A stretch of 64,000 nt of DNA from Typhlomys cinereus (lineage: Eukaryota > Chordata > Mammalia > Rodentia > Platacanthomyidae), in the NCBI GenBank assembly GCA_023101885.1, contig JALPQD010000225.1:1612001-1676000 (forward strand). The letters are read 5' to 3'. How positions within the stretch are numbered: position 1 is the first letter of the stretch; every line of letters begins with the position of its first letter. Shown here one piece after another: positions 45,266 through 56,990 of the stretch. A model generated the notes under the pieces. The model saw only the letters and a program-made list of their open reading frames with translations, was not told where the DNA came from and did no database searches. Position numbers and translations under genes: made by a program.

Positions 45266-48200
45266 ATGTCCAGAATTAAAAATAATTTCTCCATTGTAAC
45301 ATTAAATGTCAATGGTATTAACTCACCGATTAAGAGACACAGATTACAAACTTGGGTTAAAAAATCACAATCCATCAATCTGCTGCCTTAAGGAAACTCA
45401 TCTCATCACAAAAGATAGGCACATCCTAAAAATGAAAGGCTGGTCAAAAATTCTGCAAGCTAATGGAATCAGGAAACAGGCAGGGGTAGCCATAATGCTA
45501 TCAGACAAAGTGGACTTGAAACAAAAAAAAATCATAAGAGACACATTTTAGTCAGAGGTACAATTAATTCACCAGGAAGACTTCACAATACTGAACATAT
45601 ATGCATCTAATACGGGCCCCTCCACATTCATTAAGCAAACTCTACAGTGTCTAAAGTGAGAAATCAACTCCCAAACAATAATTCTTGGAGATTTCAACAC
45701 CGCCCTCTCAACATGCTATAGATCAACAGGCCAAAAGCTTAACAGATTCACATTGGAACTCAAACAAACCTTTAAACAAATGGACCTTACAGATCTCTAT
45801 CGAACTTTTCATCCACGCACAAAAGAATACGCATTTTTCTCAGTAGCACACGGAACTTTCTCCAAAATAGATCACATGTTGGGCCACAAAACTAATCTTC
45901 ACATATAAAGGAAAGTTGAAATTCTAGCCTGTACCCTATCAGACCACCATGGTCTAAAGATTGATATCCACAACCCAATAAACAACAGAAAATACACTAA
46001 CTCCTGGAAACTTAACACTATGATGCTGAATGAGAATTGGATTCAGGAAGAAATTAAAAAGGAAACTCAAGATTTCCTGAAACTGAACGATAATGAAAAT
46101 CTCTGGGACACAATGAAAGCTGTCCTAAGAGGTAAGTTCATAGCTCTTAATGCCTACATCAAAAAAATGGAAACATCAGAAATAAATAAATTAATAATGC
46201 AGCTTAAAGCTTTAGAGACGCTAGAGCAATCTGATCCCAAAAGCAGTAGAAGAGAGGAGATTAGCAAAATAAGGGGAGAAATATCCGAAATTGAGATTAG
46301 GAAAATGATACAGAAAATAGACCAGTCAAAAAGCTGGTTCTTCAAAAAAATCAATAAGATTGAACCACCCCTAGCTAAATTAACCAAAGCAAGAGAGAAA
46401 AAAACACAAATTAATAAAATTAGAAATGAAAATGGAGTTATCACTATGGATACTCAAGAAATTCAGAGTATTATAATGTCATATTTCAAAAACTTATACT
46501 CTGTGAAATTTGACAACACAAAAGAAATGGATGAATTCCTAAATAAGCACAAGTTACCTAAATTGAATCAGGAAGTTGTGAATTATTTAAACAGTCCTAT
46601 AACATATGAGGAAATTGATGAAGTAATGTCCAATCTTCCCATCAAGAACTGTCCTGGGCCAGATGGATTCAGCACAGAGTTGTACCAGACATTTAAAGAG
46701 CTAATAACACCAATACTCCTTAAACTGTTCCATCAAATAGCAAAGGAAGGAACACTACCAGATTCTTTCTACGAAGCTAATATCATCTTAATCCCAAAAC
46801 CTCATGAAGATACACTTAAAAAAGAAAACTATGGGTCAATCTCTTTGATGAACACAGATGCAAGGATTCTCAACAATGTCTTAGCAAATCGGATTCAAAA
46901 ACATATCAAAAAGATCATTCATGGGCATCAAGTAGGCTTCATCCCCGGCACACAAGGTTGGTTCAACATACGCAAATCAATAAATGTAATCCACCATATA
47001 AAACAGTCTAAAATCCAAGACCACATTGTACTCTCCATAGATGCAGAAAAAGCTTTTGATAAGATCCAACAGCCTTTTATAATCAAAACCCTAGAGACAG
47101 TTGGAATGGAAGGAACCTTTATCAATATAATAAAAGCTGTCTACAACAAGCCCACAGCAGGAATTATACTCAATGGGGAAAAACTTGAAGCATTCCCACT
47201 TCGATCAGGAACTAGACAAGGCTGTCCACTTTCACAGGTTCTATTCAATATCGTGCTTGAAGTCTTAGCTGAAGCCATAAGACAAGAAAGGGAGATTAAA
47301 GGGATTCAAATTGGCAAGGAAGAAGTCAAGTTATCTCTATTTGCTGAAGACATGATTTTATACCTGAGTGATCCCAAAAACTCCACCAGGAAACTCCTGG
47401 AACTAATACAGAAGTTCAGCAGGGTAGCAGGATACAAAATAAATGTACAAAAATCAGTGGCCTTCCTTTATGCCCAGAATGAAAGAAGTGAGAAAGTCCT
47501 GAGAGAAACAATCCCATTTACTATAGCCCCTAAAAAAATGAAATATCTTGGTATAAACCTAACCAAGAAAGTAAGTGACTTTTACAATGAAAACTTTAAA
47601 ACCCTAAAGAAAGAAATTACAGAAGACGCTAGAAGGTGGAGAGACCTGCCATGTTCCTGGATTGGCAGAACCAATATCATAAAAATGACCATCCTACCAA
47701 AGGCAATATACAGATTCAATGCTATACCAATTAAAATCCCAAAGGAATTCTTTAAAGAAGTTGACCAAACAATCTCAACATTCATACGGAAGCAAAAAAG
47801 ACCCAGGATAGCAAAGATAATCCTGAGTAACAAAAACACTGCTGGAGGTATCACCATACCGAACCTTAGTCTATACTACAAATCCATAGTTATAAAGACA
47901 GCCTGGCACTGGCTTCAAAAAAGGCACACAGATCAATGGATAAGGGTTGAAGACCCAGATATAAGCCCACTACAATTACAGCCATTTGATCTTTGACAAA
48001 GGGGCCCAAAAAATCCAATGGAAAAAGAACAACATCTTCAACAAATGGTGCTGGCAAAACTGGATCTCCACATGCAATAGATTAAAAGTGGACCCGTACT
48101 TATCACCATGTACAAGACTTAATTCCAAATTGATCAAGGACCTCAATATTAGGCCAGAGAGTATAAATAAACCTTAGCTGAAAGGGTGGGGAACTCCCTG

Positions 48201-49059
48201 GAGCTGATTGGACTAGGCCAACAGTTCCTAATTGGAAATCCAATAGCACAGTCAATACAACCAACACTCAACAGATGGGATCTTATGAAATTAAAGAGCT
48301 TCTGTTCAGATAAAGAGATTGTAACCCAAGCAAAAAGGCAACCCACAGAATGGGAGAAAACCTTCACTAACCACATAGCTAATAGAACTCTATTATCCAG
48401 AGTGCACAAAGAACTTAGAAAACTAAACACCAAGGAAACAAATGGCCCAATTAAAAAATGGGCCTTGGAACTTAAAAGAAACTTTACTAGGGATGAAATT
48501 AAAATGTCTAACAAATATCTTAAGGAATGCTCCACATCCTTAGCCATCAGGGAAATGCAAATCAAAACCTCCCTGAGATATCATCTCACCTCAGTCAGGA
48601 TGGCAAAAATCCACAATACAAACAACACCAAATGCTGGAGAGGATGTGGAGAGAGGGGAACTGTCCTACATTGCTGGTGGAAATGCAGGCTCATACAACC
48701 ACTCTGGTGAGCTGTCTGGAGATTCTTGAAGAAATTAAAGATGGAAATGCCATATGATCCTGCTATTCCACTTTTGGGAATTCAGCTAAATTCACCTCAA
48801 TAGCACAAGCATGACTATGTTCATAGCAGCACTGTTTACAATAGCAAAGTCATGGAATCAACCCAAATGTCCAACAGTTGACGAGTGGATAAGGAAAATG
48901 TGGTACATTTATACAATGGAATACTACTCAGCTATCAAAAATGATGAATTAATGCAATTTGCCGGGAAATGGATGGAACTAGAAACAATTATTTTGAGTG
49001 AAGTATCCCAGAGACAGAAAATTAAGTGCTGTATGTACTCCATAATAGGTGGCTCCTAG
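45266..49059 (+). pseudogene. L1 ORF2 (endonuclease-reverse transcriptase), multiply broken
   Basis: The start ATG at 45266 opens MSRIKNNFSIVTLNVNG, as expected for the APE-type endonuclease. Stops or frameshifts follow near 45396, 45549, 45656 and 45904, though KETH, LGDF and SDHH (about 45940) endonuclease motifs are visible. 46020-47996 is one open frame of 658 residues with the reverse transcriptase: [34 protein letters not shown] (motif A), GTRQGCPLS, and FAEDM at 47340-47354. The usual FADD is changed so the first catalytic Asp is Glu. A frameshift near 47990 and a stop near 48178 break the C-terminal part, which still has the cysteine-rich CWRGC...H...C block (48640-48690). The last segment ends at 49059. 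Confidence 0.92.
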
Positions 49060-50080
49060 TACCAAACCCACTTAGAGACACTGAAAGATAAATCTCTGTA
49101 ATACCTACAGTAATTTCAAAGATTATATACAGGAGAGAAGGGGAAGGATGGCCCCGCCAGAAACAAGGAGAGAGATAATAGGCCACCATCAAGGACTGCA
49201 AGTAAGTAATGAGACATCTCGTTAAGCTCACAGACTGTCCTTCCTGATCACTTGCAACTGATGGGCTATGATCTTACCAGAAAGCGAGGGCATACAGTCT
49301 GGCAGATAGAAGGTAACCATTTTGCAATGGGAGAGTGACCCACCCCTCCACCACAGTTTCCTACTCTTATTCCATCTACCTTTGAATCTATCCTTATAAT
49401 AAGACTCTATTTTAACAGCTTTTTGTCTTTGGCCAGGGGGTGACATCCAATACCCATCAGGATGGAGCCAAGGGCATTGCAGGAGCAGCAAAACTGAAAA
49501 AAAAATTCAACAAACCGTAATTCAGAACATCAGAGACTCTATATCAACCACCTGGAATCAGGCCTGCCTAATCTCTCCCCATCCTGAAGGTCAGGGTAAT
49601 TTGCGGAAGAGGGGGCAGTAAGATTGTAAGATTACAAGGATGGGAGGAGTCAAAATATGCAAGATACTCCACACAAGTTAGGAACGAAGCAATTGTAATA
49701 AGACTCTGCATGATCTGCGCAATGACCAACTTATCATTGACCCCTCAAATTCTAGCATGGACTAAAGGCACTAGGATCCTTAGAAGCAAGGGATTAAAAG
49801 TAGTGTTCCTATACTTAAGGGGAACACAAGGAAGAGTTCTAGGAAATGCCACTAAGTTGTTACACCTCATCAGAGAGGAGGACCCAGAGGAAAGTTTGAT
49901 ATACACATTAAAGGATGCTTCAGAGATGGGGGGAGGGGGCACTGGAAGAAAGGGAGGGAGGGGGAAAGGAAGGGGCAAAGGGGAGTGGAGCAGGGAGCTC
50001 CAGGGAGGGGTGAAGGGAGGGAGGGGACAGGGGTACCTATTATGTTTGTATGAGCAGAAAAATAAATAAATTTTTAAAAA
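49060..50080 (+). other. L1 3' UTR with G-rich polypurine tract and A-tail
   Basis: About 1 kb. Conserved blocks: CACTTAGAGACACTG, GCCCCGCCAGAAACAAGG, GTGACATCCAATACCCATC, GGAGCCAAGGGCATTGCAGG, CTCATCAGAGAGGAGGACCC. 49926-50035 is almost all G and A with many GGG/GGGG runs, able to form G-quadruplexes; L1 3' UTRs of several mammals share such a tract. The tail is AAATAAATAAATTTTTAAAA. All other L1 tails in the window are pieces of this 3' UTR or a sister version. Confidence 0.9.
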
Positions 50081-50093
50081 AAGAATGAAGCAG

Positions 50094-50217
50094 TTATGGA
50101 TAGCTACTTTGAAGGACACTATTTTTTATTGTGAGATATTTTAATAAACTTAATTTGTATGTATTACATTCTATAGATTCTTTTTTTTTTTTTTTCAGAG
50201 AGCCTTAACTAATACAC
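50094..50217 (+). repeat. MaLR-like repeat, right part after the L1
   Basis: Continuation of 42824-43338, ending AGAGCCTTAACTAATACAC. Contains a T-run at 50181-50195. Confidence 0.5.
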
Positions 50218-50640
50218 TTGGGCAGTGCTGCTTGGCAAAACTTGCCCAGAGTTCCAGAGACAAGGAATAGTTGCGCGTCTGTCTCTCGCAAAGTGGCCAG
50301 CTTCAGAGTTACCTTCTCAGGTCAGGCCAGTCAAGCCAGGCCACCTTTCTGTTGTGTTTCTGTGCTAGTTTTTCCGCTGCATTTCTCTCTCTTGCTGTTT
50401 TCTCTTCCTTTTTTTTTTTTTTGGTATCGCCACCAGGCTACCCTGAGCTGCACATTGGCGTTGCCGTAGCTGGAGTCTCTCAGTCCTCCAAGCTGGAGTC
50501 TCTCAGTCCTCCAAGCTGGAGTCTCTGCACCCCGTGCTATACTTGTTGAATACTGAGCTTCAGCATGTGCCCTCAGTCTCCTACTTGCAGAGAAGCTGTT
50601 TTCATTCTATTTTGATTCTGAGCCACAAGAAGTTAGAAAT
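50218..50640. other. No gene; includes a 23-bp minisatellite
   Basis: 50468-50527 is a 23-bp tandem unit (AGCTGGAGTCTCTCAGTCCT plus CCA) in two full copies (50468-50490, 50491-50513) and a third partial one. The C/T-rich surroundings could be an eroded LTR but I cannot name one. Confidence 0.6.
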
Positions 50641-51180
50641 CCCTGCTTGCGTGTAGTCTGTCATCACCGAAACTTGTTAAAATATTCTTAGATCTTTGCT
50701 TTGACTCTTGGACCATTTGTGAGTCATTTAATTTAATTTCCAAACATTTTGTATTTTCTCAAATTTCTTTCTCTTTTTGTCAGTGCGTAGTATGGGTGTG
50801 TGCGTGTGTGCGTGTGTGCGTGTGTGTGTGTGTGTGTGTAGTTGCATGTAAGTATAGAAGAGAGCACTGTGTGCATTTGTGGAGACCCAAGGGTGACGTC
50901 TGGAATCGTTCTGGTGTTGCTTTCCTCTTTATTGCTTTGCTCTTGGGTTTCCCAGGCTCCACCATCCCCGGCTGGAAGTGCAGGCCACTTCCATTTCTGC
51001 CTGGTGTTCTTATGTGGGATCCAGGACCCAAACTCAGGTCCTTCTGCTTTCCAAGGGCAAAGTCTTAATCTGTTGAGCCATTCTCTAACCCTAATATTTT
51101 TCCTCAAATTTCTTTCTGATATGGAACTCCAAGTTTGCTCTATTGTGATGAGAGAAGACTGTGTGACTTCAGTCCTGAGG
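50641..51180 (-). mobile_element. Ancient L1 ORF2 fragment, split by a SINE
   Basis: 50690-50757 (GGACCATTTGTGAGTCATTT, AATTTCCAAACATTTTG) and 51118-51180 (GATATGGAACTCCAAGTTTG, TCTATTGTGATGAGAGAAG) match, in order and on the minus strand, an internal part of L1 ORF2 of an old lineage. The SINE at 50773-51094 lies between them. Confidence 0.6.
50752..51117 (-). mobile_element. B2-superfamily SINE, older subfamily, with target duplication
   Basis: Body about 50773-51094, minus strand. The right end reads GAGCCATTCTCTAACCCT (complement of the head), with ATGTGGGATCCAGGACCC, GAAGTGCAGGCCACTTCC and a (TG) tail at 50796-50840. CTCAAATTTCTTTCT flanks it at 50758-50772 and 51103-51117, with further TATTTTTC similarity to the left. 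Confidence 0.85.
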
Positions 51181-54165
51181 CATGTATTGGGACCTTTTTT
51201 AAGCATAGCAGATTTGCTTTCCTGGAGACATCCTCTGTGTGTGGTCAGCTGGGATCTTCACAAGCAAAGCACGTTCCCTAAGTGGGAGAATTGAACAGTA
51301 AAAGGGACATTTACAAAGATGTGAACAGAGTGGTCATATCAGTGAACAACGCATAGCATCCACTGCCACTAATGGAGGCCAGCAAGGTGCCACACTGACA
51401 TGTAAGGAGAGAGCAGCGAGGAGCGGATGAGTGTAGGAAGCTGCCTACATTGTCGTGGGCCTCGTAGCCACACAGCAAGAGTGGTGCTGGAGGCATACAC
51501 ACCTTCACCTCACTCTTCTCCCTCTTTTTAGATCTTTTGCCAATGTCTCATTGATCAAACTCAATAAGAAGCCAGAGGACTCGGGGGTTGCAGATGCTGT
51601 AATGACAGCTCTCTTCCTGGACTCAGAACAAGTGAAAGAGAGCAGACAGATTGGAGAGAGAATGTTGTAAATAACTACACCTTGCAACCAAGCATCCTCT
51701 ATTATTCTGTGGGTAAAAAATAAAGTAAAACAATCTCTGCTGCCCATTCAGAGTTTTGCAAATTCCCATTAGATATATATTATTGCACGTCAGTTTCAGC
51801 TGTATTTCTGACCAAAACCTAACCTGTTAGTCACAATGAGTGTGTCAGATAATGGAGCAGGGAAAGATATGGCCTATACTAATGGCGGCATCTCCTTGAA
51901 CTGGGTCGGAGGTTGCATTAGATGTCTGCGTCTTCTACAGTCCATTCCTTTTCTAATCCTCACACCAGTACCCGGGCTAGCCTCTTTTCTGAATGGCAAG
52001 TCAAGCTCTTATTCATGAAGGACTTGAAATCTTGGTGATTTTGTTTTTATCTGTTTGCTAATGTTTCACTTGAGAAGCAACATTAAGCACGGAACTACTG
52101 AACGGCATCTTCGGGAATTTCTCAAGTTCCAAACATGCCCTTTTTTTCTAATGGGTAACAGCACCCAATTTCACTTTGGTAACTGGGATCAACCACTTAG
52201 CCCATATACTGATCTTTTCAGCAAGTTGACTCAGAGCTGTATAGCATTTTTAGTGCTGGGATTTTACAGAATTACTTCTCAGAACAAGACTGAATTGCTT
52301 CAGGGTCCTCATTATATAGCTTATGAATGGTTTCCGTTGGCACTGAGGTTCAGTGTACCTTACAAGATGGGCAATAAACTTTGTGAGGAACCTCTAGACC
52401 CAAAGGGAATTGTGTAAGACATGTGACACTGCTTGATGTGGATGGGAGGGGAGAGACTCAATGCAATGAATTTTATGATTATTAATATTACTATATTTGC
52501 ACCAACCATGTGGTGAGAGAGCATGCAGATTTGATAAAATTAAGACTATAGGAAATCACATCCTGTAATTTATATGCTAGGCAAGTGTGGCAGTAAGTTC
52601 ATAAATTATAAGCAGGACATCAATTATGGAATAATTACCTTACAGAGCCAGGCATTCATTTGGAGGGCTTGGGCAGCTGCTGATGCTGACGACCCATCTG
52701 GGACTGGCTCGTTGGCCCTCAGTCCTCACTCTCTTGGTCCTCACTCATTCTGCGTTGCTTTAGGTGTGAGTATCATCACGATGCTGCTTTGAGCGAGGCT
52801 TTCAAAATGCACCTACCAGTCCCTGAGAGATTTGCTGAATCAGCATCAGCCATTCTCACTGCTGCTCGAGACCACGGATGGAACAAGTTATTTGCTGTTA
52901 GCCAGAGAGCCTCAGCGTGCTATGAAATAGCTAGTGGATCATCTTATTTTTATTTCTAAAGGAGATTAAAGTCCTTGATGGCTGCATGTCCTGACTTTTG
53001 TCGAGCAGTGATGATGGGCCGCCACAGTGACTGCTCAGGCCGCTTCATACAGCAGCTCTGAATGAAGCTGGGCATTTCTCTGGCTTCGTTTTTGACATGA
53101 TACATGGACTTCCCTATGGCTGATTGCGGCTGTCTGTTATCTGTGGGTGAGTTGGAAGGTGACCAAAGCAGTCACTGTCCCTGAAGGAAAAGGCAGCAGA
53201 AGGAATTTTAAATAATTTGAGTTTTTAAAGAATGAGACACATTCTTTATCTGGCCTTTGATCTAAATATTATGGGCTTGATGCCCAAGCCACTGTCATTG
53301 GTTCTCCTACGGAAGAATTTCAGCACCCAAATGGGTTGGAAAGTAATTGTAGATAAATGTTTGTGAAGTTATGTGTCATTTCCATTTCATGAATTATTCA
53401 TGGAAACACCTATTACTGTAGCTCTGGTGCTGTGTAAAATATTGCACACTGCCTATGTAAATGTCTTCATCATAATTTATTTCTATGAACTACTTGGAAG
53501 GCATTTAGTTAAAAAAAATCTTATACTAGACCAAACAAAAATCTTTATGTATTCTCATATAAAGATTTCCTATCAAAATATTAGTCATTTGAGTAACAGC
53601 ACATCTATTTTTTATGTTTCTTTCATAATTTTATTATTTTGAGTCATTATTAAAAGCATTAAAATCAAACTTATCTTCTTCCCCCTCTATTTTTTTCTTA
53701 ATGAATTATTGAAAGTTTACCACTGCCGTTTCCAGCAGACATACTCCATTTATTATTAAACCCTTTGTAGAAATGCAGATGCACAAGGTGAAGAAGTATG
53801 TTGGGACTGACTCATTTTGAAAAGACCATCAGGACTGCATGCTGTTTTCTCTTTCCTTTTTTTTTTCCTTTGTTTTTCTGAGCAGAATAAATAAAGACTT
53901 CTGTTTCGCTCTCTCTTTTTTTTTATTTTACTGACATGTTTATTATACATAGTGTTGGGTTCTGTAAGGACAGTTTCTTTCAAATATATCATGTCCTCTG
54001 ACTGGATTGAGCACGGGCCTGCATCCTTAGCAGTGTTGGAGTGTCATGGAAATCGTAAGACTTATGTGAGGAAGTTGTGAGGTTCAATCCTGGAGCTTCA
54101 TTTCCTGGCTGGCATTCTGAGATCCAGTGCCCCTCTGTCCTAGTGCCAGTATTTATTGCCTACAT
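51181..54165. other. About 3 kb with no gene or repeat recognised
   Basis: Unique text. The 120-residue frame at 52055-52417 was examined and shows no domain, no repeats and no flanking splice pattern I trust. T-runs at 53860-53870 and 53918-53930. This is the longest stretch without recognisable transposons in the second half and could hide conserved non-coding DNA. Confidence 0.5.
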
Positions 54166-54480
54166 AGAAACAGCAGTCATTGGGGCTGGAGAGGTGGCTC
54201 AGGGGTTAAGCCTCCGCCTTGCAGGAGGGAGGTCCTGAGTTCGGATCCCAGATCCCACGTATAGACACCAGGCGGAAGCGGGGGCGGCCTGCGCTTCTGG
54301 TCCCGGTAGGGCGGAGCCTGTGAATCCCGGGGCAGAAGGAGGTGGAGGCGTCCATGTGGTTTGCGAATTCGTCCGTGGTTCTACACAGACACACACACAC
54401 ACACACACACACACATGCATATGCAACAGTTGAATTAATAATAATAAAAAAATTAAAAAAAAAAAGAAACAGCAGTCATT
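54166..54480 (+). mobile_element. Young B2-superfamily SINE with target duplication
   Basis: Body 54182-54464. Head GGGGCTGGAGAGGTGGCTCA, B box GAGTTCGGATCC, GTATAGACACCAGGCGGAAG, GGTAGGGCGGAGCCTGTGAA, (AC)n at 54385-54413 and an AATAATAATAAAAAAATT tail. AGAAACAGCAGTCATT (16 bp) flanks it at 54166-54181 and 54465-54480. It lacks the GTAAACAAGGAG unit after GGGGCAGA. High CpG retention marks it as young. Confidence 0.95.
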
Positions 54481-54916
54481 GATGAGGCAGCCCATAGAAT
54501 CATTTCCTTGTGAGGCTTCACGCTGAGTTGTCTAGGTCTTGGGCCCCAGGAAGTCTGATCCTGACATGACCAACTTTAAGTAGTCTTCTGACTACTGCAG
54601 CTGGATGGGTGGATGACCAAATGGAGGCAGAAGAAAGGGGAGAACATAGGTAGGAGTTGAGTCATTTAGATACTTAAACAGAATTGCACTTACTGAGTTG
54701 ATACCCTCTTTCTAGGGTATTTTCCCTTGCTTGATTCTGACCCTTGAGCTGGAATGGGGAAGGGGGAGTTAGTTGGGAGTCTTTAGTTTCTGGAAGTCAA
54801 ATTCTGCTTTCAGGCTTTCTGAGGAAACCTGGTCAATAATGGTTTTATTATTAGACATTGAACTTTATGTTTTTATGACCAGAAAACAAGATTTCTTTGT
54901 TTGAAATGGATCCCAC
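54481..54916. other. No feature recognised
   Basis: Unique text. Confidence 0.4.
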
Positions 54917-55003
54917 GGGCTTGGGAATAGAGCTCAATGGCAGAGCACTTGCCTGGCGTACGCAAAGCTCTGGCAAGGCCCCAGGAGAAAAACAAAAACA
55001 AGG
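54917..55003 (+). mobile_element. ID-like SINE
   Basis: GGGCTTGGGAATAGAGCTCAATGGCAGAGC, CTTGCCTGGCGTACGCAAAG, GCCCCAGGAG, then AAAACAAAAACAAGG. This is the tRNA-like ID/BC1 layout with A-box (TAGAGCTCAATGG) kept and the B-box region shortened (CTCTGGCAAGGCCCC). Confidence 0.8.
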
Positions 55004-55635
55004 AGTATATAACTTTCTTATTTTATGGTGGTGTTTTTGGAAGGAAAACCAAGGACACAGTACACTTGTGTATCACCATCTTCTGCTTGTCCAGCAATTG
55101 AACCCCAAAACACTTGTGTCCCTGTCCAAAGTCTCACAGATCCTCATCAAACAGTGCACAGCAGAGAACAGGCCATTTGACTTCTGACTTTGAGGCAATA
55201 TCTAAGTTGTGCTGCTTGGCAAACACTTTAACTCTTCAGAGGCTGTTTGTGCTCGGAGCTATGAAAGTAGGTCATGTTTCAAATCTTGCTAAAGTTGAAC
55301 ATCCTTTCAGGGAAACAATTCATGCAAATATCTGACACTTTCTGACTTCAGACTTGGAAGTAGTTTTGGGCAAAAAGGAGTAACATGAATAAGTAGAAGA
55401 AAGAAATTGATGGGTTATTGTGAGTTCTAAAAGAGAGAGATGACACTAAGCCTAGGGAAAAGCAGAAAATAGTGTGCTGAATTTGGACCACATTATGCTC
55501 AGGATTAAAGGAACACCAAGGAAAGATGAAGCACCCAGGGCACAGGCTGACCAGCTCCCTGTGGGTACTTCGAGGAGCCGGAAGCTCGCACAATTTGAAG
55601 GCACAGTTTTATTTCTCTGTTTGCTTGTTTGTTCC
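55004..55635. other. No feature recognised
   Basis: Unique text; frames on both strands overlap and show no domain. Confidence 0.4.
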
Positions 55636-55712
55636 TGTGGTACTGCAGAGAGAATTCAGGACTTCATATATATTGATCAAGCACACAACCACTGGGCTAC
55701 ACCCTAGCAAAA
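55636..55712 (-). mobile_element. Diverged ID-like SINE
   Basis: TGTGGTACTGCAGAGAGAATTCAGGACTTC, GATCAAGCACACAACCACTGGGCTACACCCTAG reads as the complement of an ID-type tRNA-like unit (GCTCAGTGGT, AGAGCGCTTG positions recognisable). Many substitutions. Confidence 0.55.
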
Positions 55713-56854
55713 GTTTCTCTTCTAGAAGAATGCATAGTCAAATTGCATGTGACTATGTGAACACACGAACCCATATGACTAGAGTCTCTGCCAGGGCCTT
55801 GGAATAAGCACTTGACAACAGCAAATGTCAAGCTAAAGCCTCAAGTGCTTCAGACCTGCTTCTAGCTGGAAGGGGACCCCAGGGAATGCTGTGCCTTTAA
55901 GAGTCCAGAGTCCCAGGAGAGACGTGACCAAGGCTAATCCTCCCCTCCTGGGGGCAACCCAAGAAAAAGAATGCAAGACTTGCTGGGCCTGCTGTTGCTC
56001 ACAGCTGGCCATTATTCTTACTAAAATTCCATTAAATATGTCATATCCAGTGTGACGACCCATGAAGCAGCCCTGGGGCCAAGAAATATGAAAGATAGAA
56101 AAAAAGAATACGCAGAGATGGAAAGAGAGAACAGTTGGTTGGGACAGGTGGGAAATCCCACTGCCTCCCGGGAGAATGATAAGAGAATACTGCCCAGTCC
56201 CACCAGATTTTATTTATAACTAGGGGCCTGAGAACCTATATGCAGGTGTGGGACTTCTAGTTAGCAGGAAGGTGAGGCAGGATTATGAGAAGGCTTCCTA
56301 GTTTCTAATGTGTTCTTGGATTGCTTGTATGAGAGTCAGATAATCAAATCCTTCCAGATATTCAGCATGGGCTAGTGAGAGACAGTTTAGTATATGAGAC
56401 ATTTTCAGTCAAATTGGAATCCCTAAGGTTTCAGGCAATGGCCTTTTTCCAATAAGGACTCCAGAAAAACACCAGTGGTTTAGACACCAGTGGGTTTCCG
56501 TACTTTTGTTTTCCACAAAAAGCTCATGCTTTTAGCTGCTCTCAGCCTTCCATATTTTATCAAGGGATGATATGATGTTTCCTTTTCATCGGACAATATC
56601 CAGTAACAGGTTCTGCTAGGTGACTGTCCACACGTTGGCTTAACCACAGCTGAAAACCAGAGTGCATGAGCCTCCTTGGCTTCTATGTAGACCAGCCTTT
56701 GGGGTGCAGAGAGAGTAGAGTGAAGGAGAAACCTGTGGCCCAGACAGTGAGCTGAGGAGCACAGGACCAATGCTGTCAGCTGAGCACATTCTAGAGGGGC
56801 ACCTTTCTTGAAGTTCCCTCATGGCCAACAGTCTGACTTGCCTGGGGGAAGGAA
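55713..56854. other. No feature recognised
   Basis: Unique text without coding signs. Confidence 0.45.
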
Positions 56855-56990
56855 ACAACATCCTGTGGGGGGGACAGTCTGCGAGGGGGCAGGGGAAAAC
56901 AGCATCCTGGGGGAGAAACAACGGGGGGGGGGGGCGGGGATGGAACATGCAGCAACCAATGGGGGCAGGGGAGAGAGAGAAACAGGTGGG
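56855..56990. repeat. G-rich imperfect repeats with G-runs
   Basis: GGGGGAAGGAAACAACATCC, then GGGGAAAACAGCATCCTGGG and GGGAGAAACAACGGGGGGG are three imperfect units of one phrase. There are at least six runs of four or more G, the longest 12 at 56923-56934. Confidence 0.85.

Larger units (their letters stand above)
43326..50093 (+). mobile_element. Full-length, inactivated L1 retrotransposon with 13-bp target duplication
   Basis: Body 43339-50080 (6,742 bp). AAGAACGAAGCAG at 43326-43338 and AAGAATGAAGCAG at 50081-50093 differ at one base. Order: GC-rich 5' UTR (43339-44157), ORF1 (44158-45166, two frameshifts), ORF2 (45266-49059, several frameshifts and stops), 3' UTR with polypurine tract (to about 50040) and a short AAATAAATAAA tail. 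Length and layout match complete mammalian L1s. Both ORFs are broken, so it cannot move on its own. The moderately decayed duplication fits an insertion of intermediate age. It supplies the reference for all other L1 pieces here. Confidence 0.95.

Noticed and set aside
46154..47857. Antisense frames within L1 ORF2
   Set aside because: Shadows of the reverse transcriptase coding sequence.
52055..52417. 120-residue open frame as a possible gene
   Set aside because: No recognisable domain, no codon or motif pattern, and such lengths occur by chance in 64 kb. Without transcript or conservation data it is not supportable.
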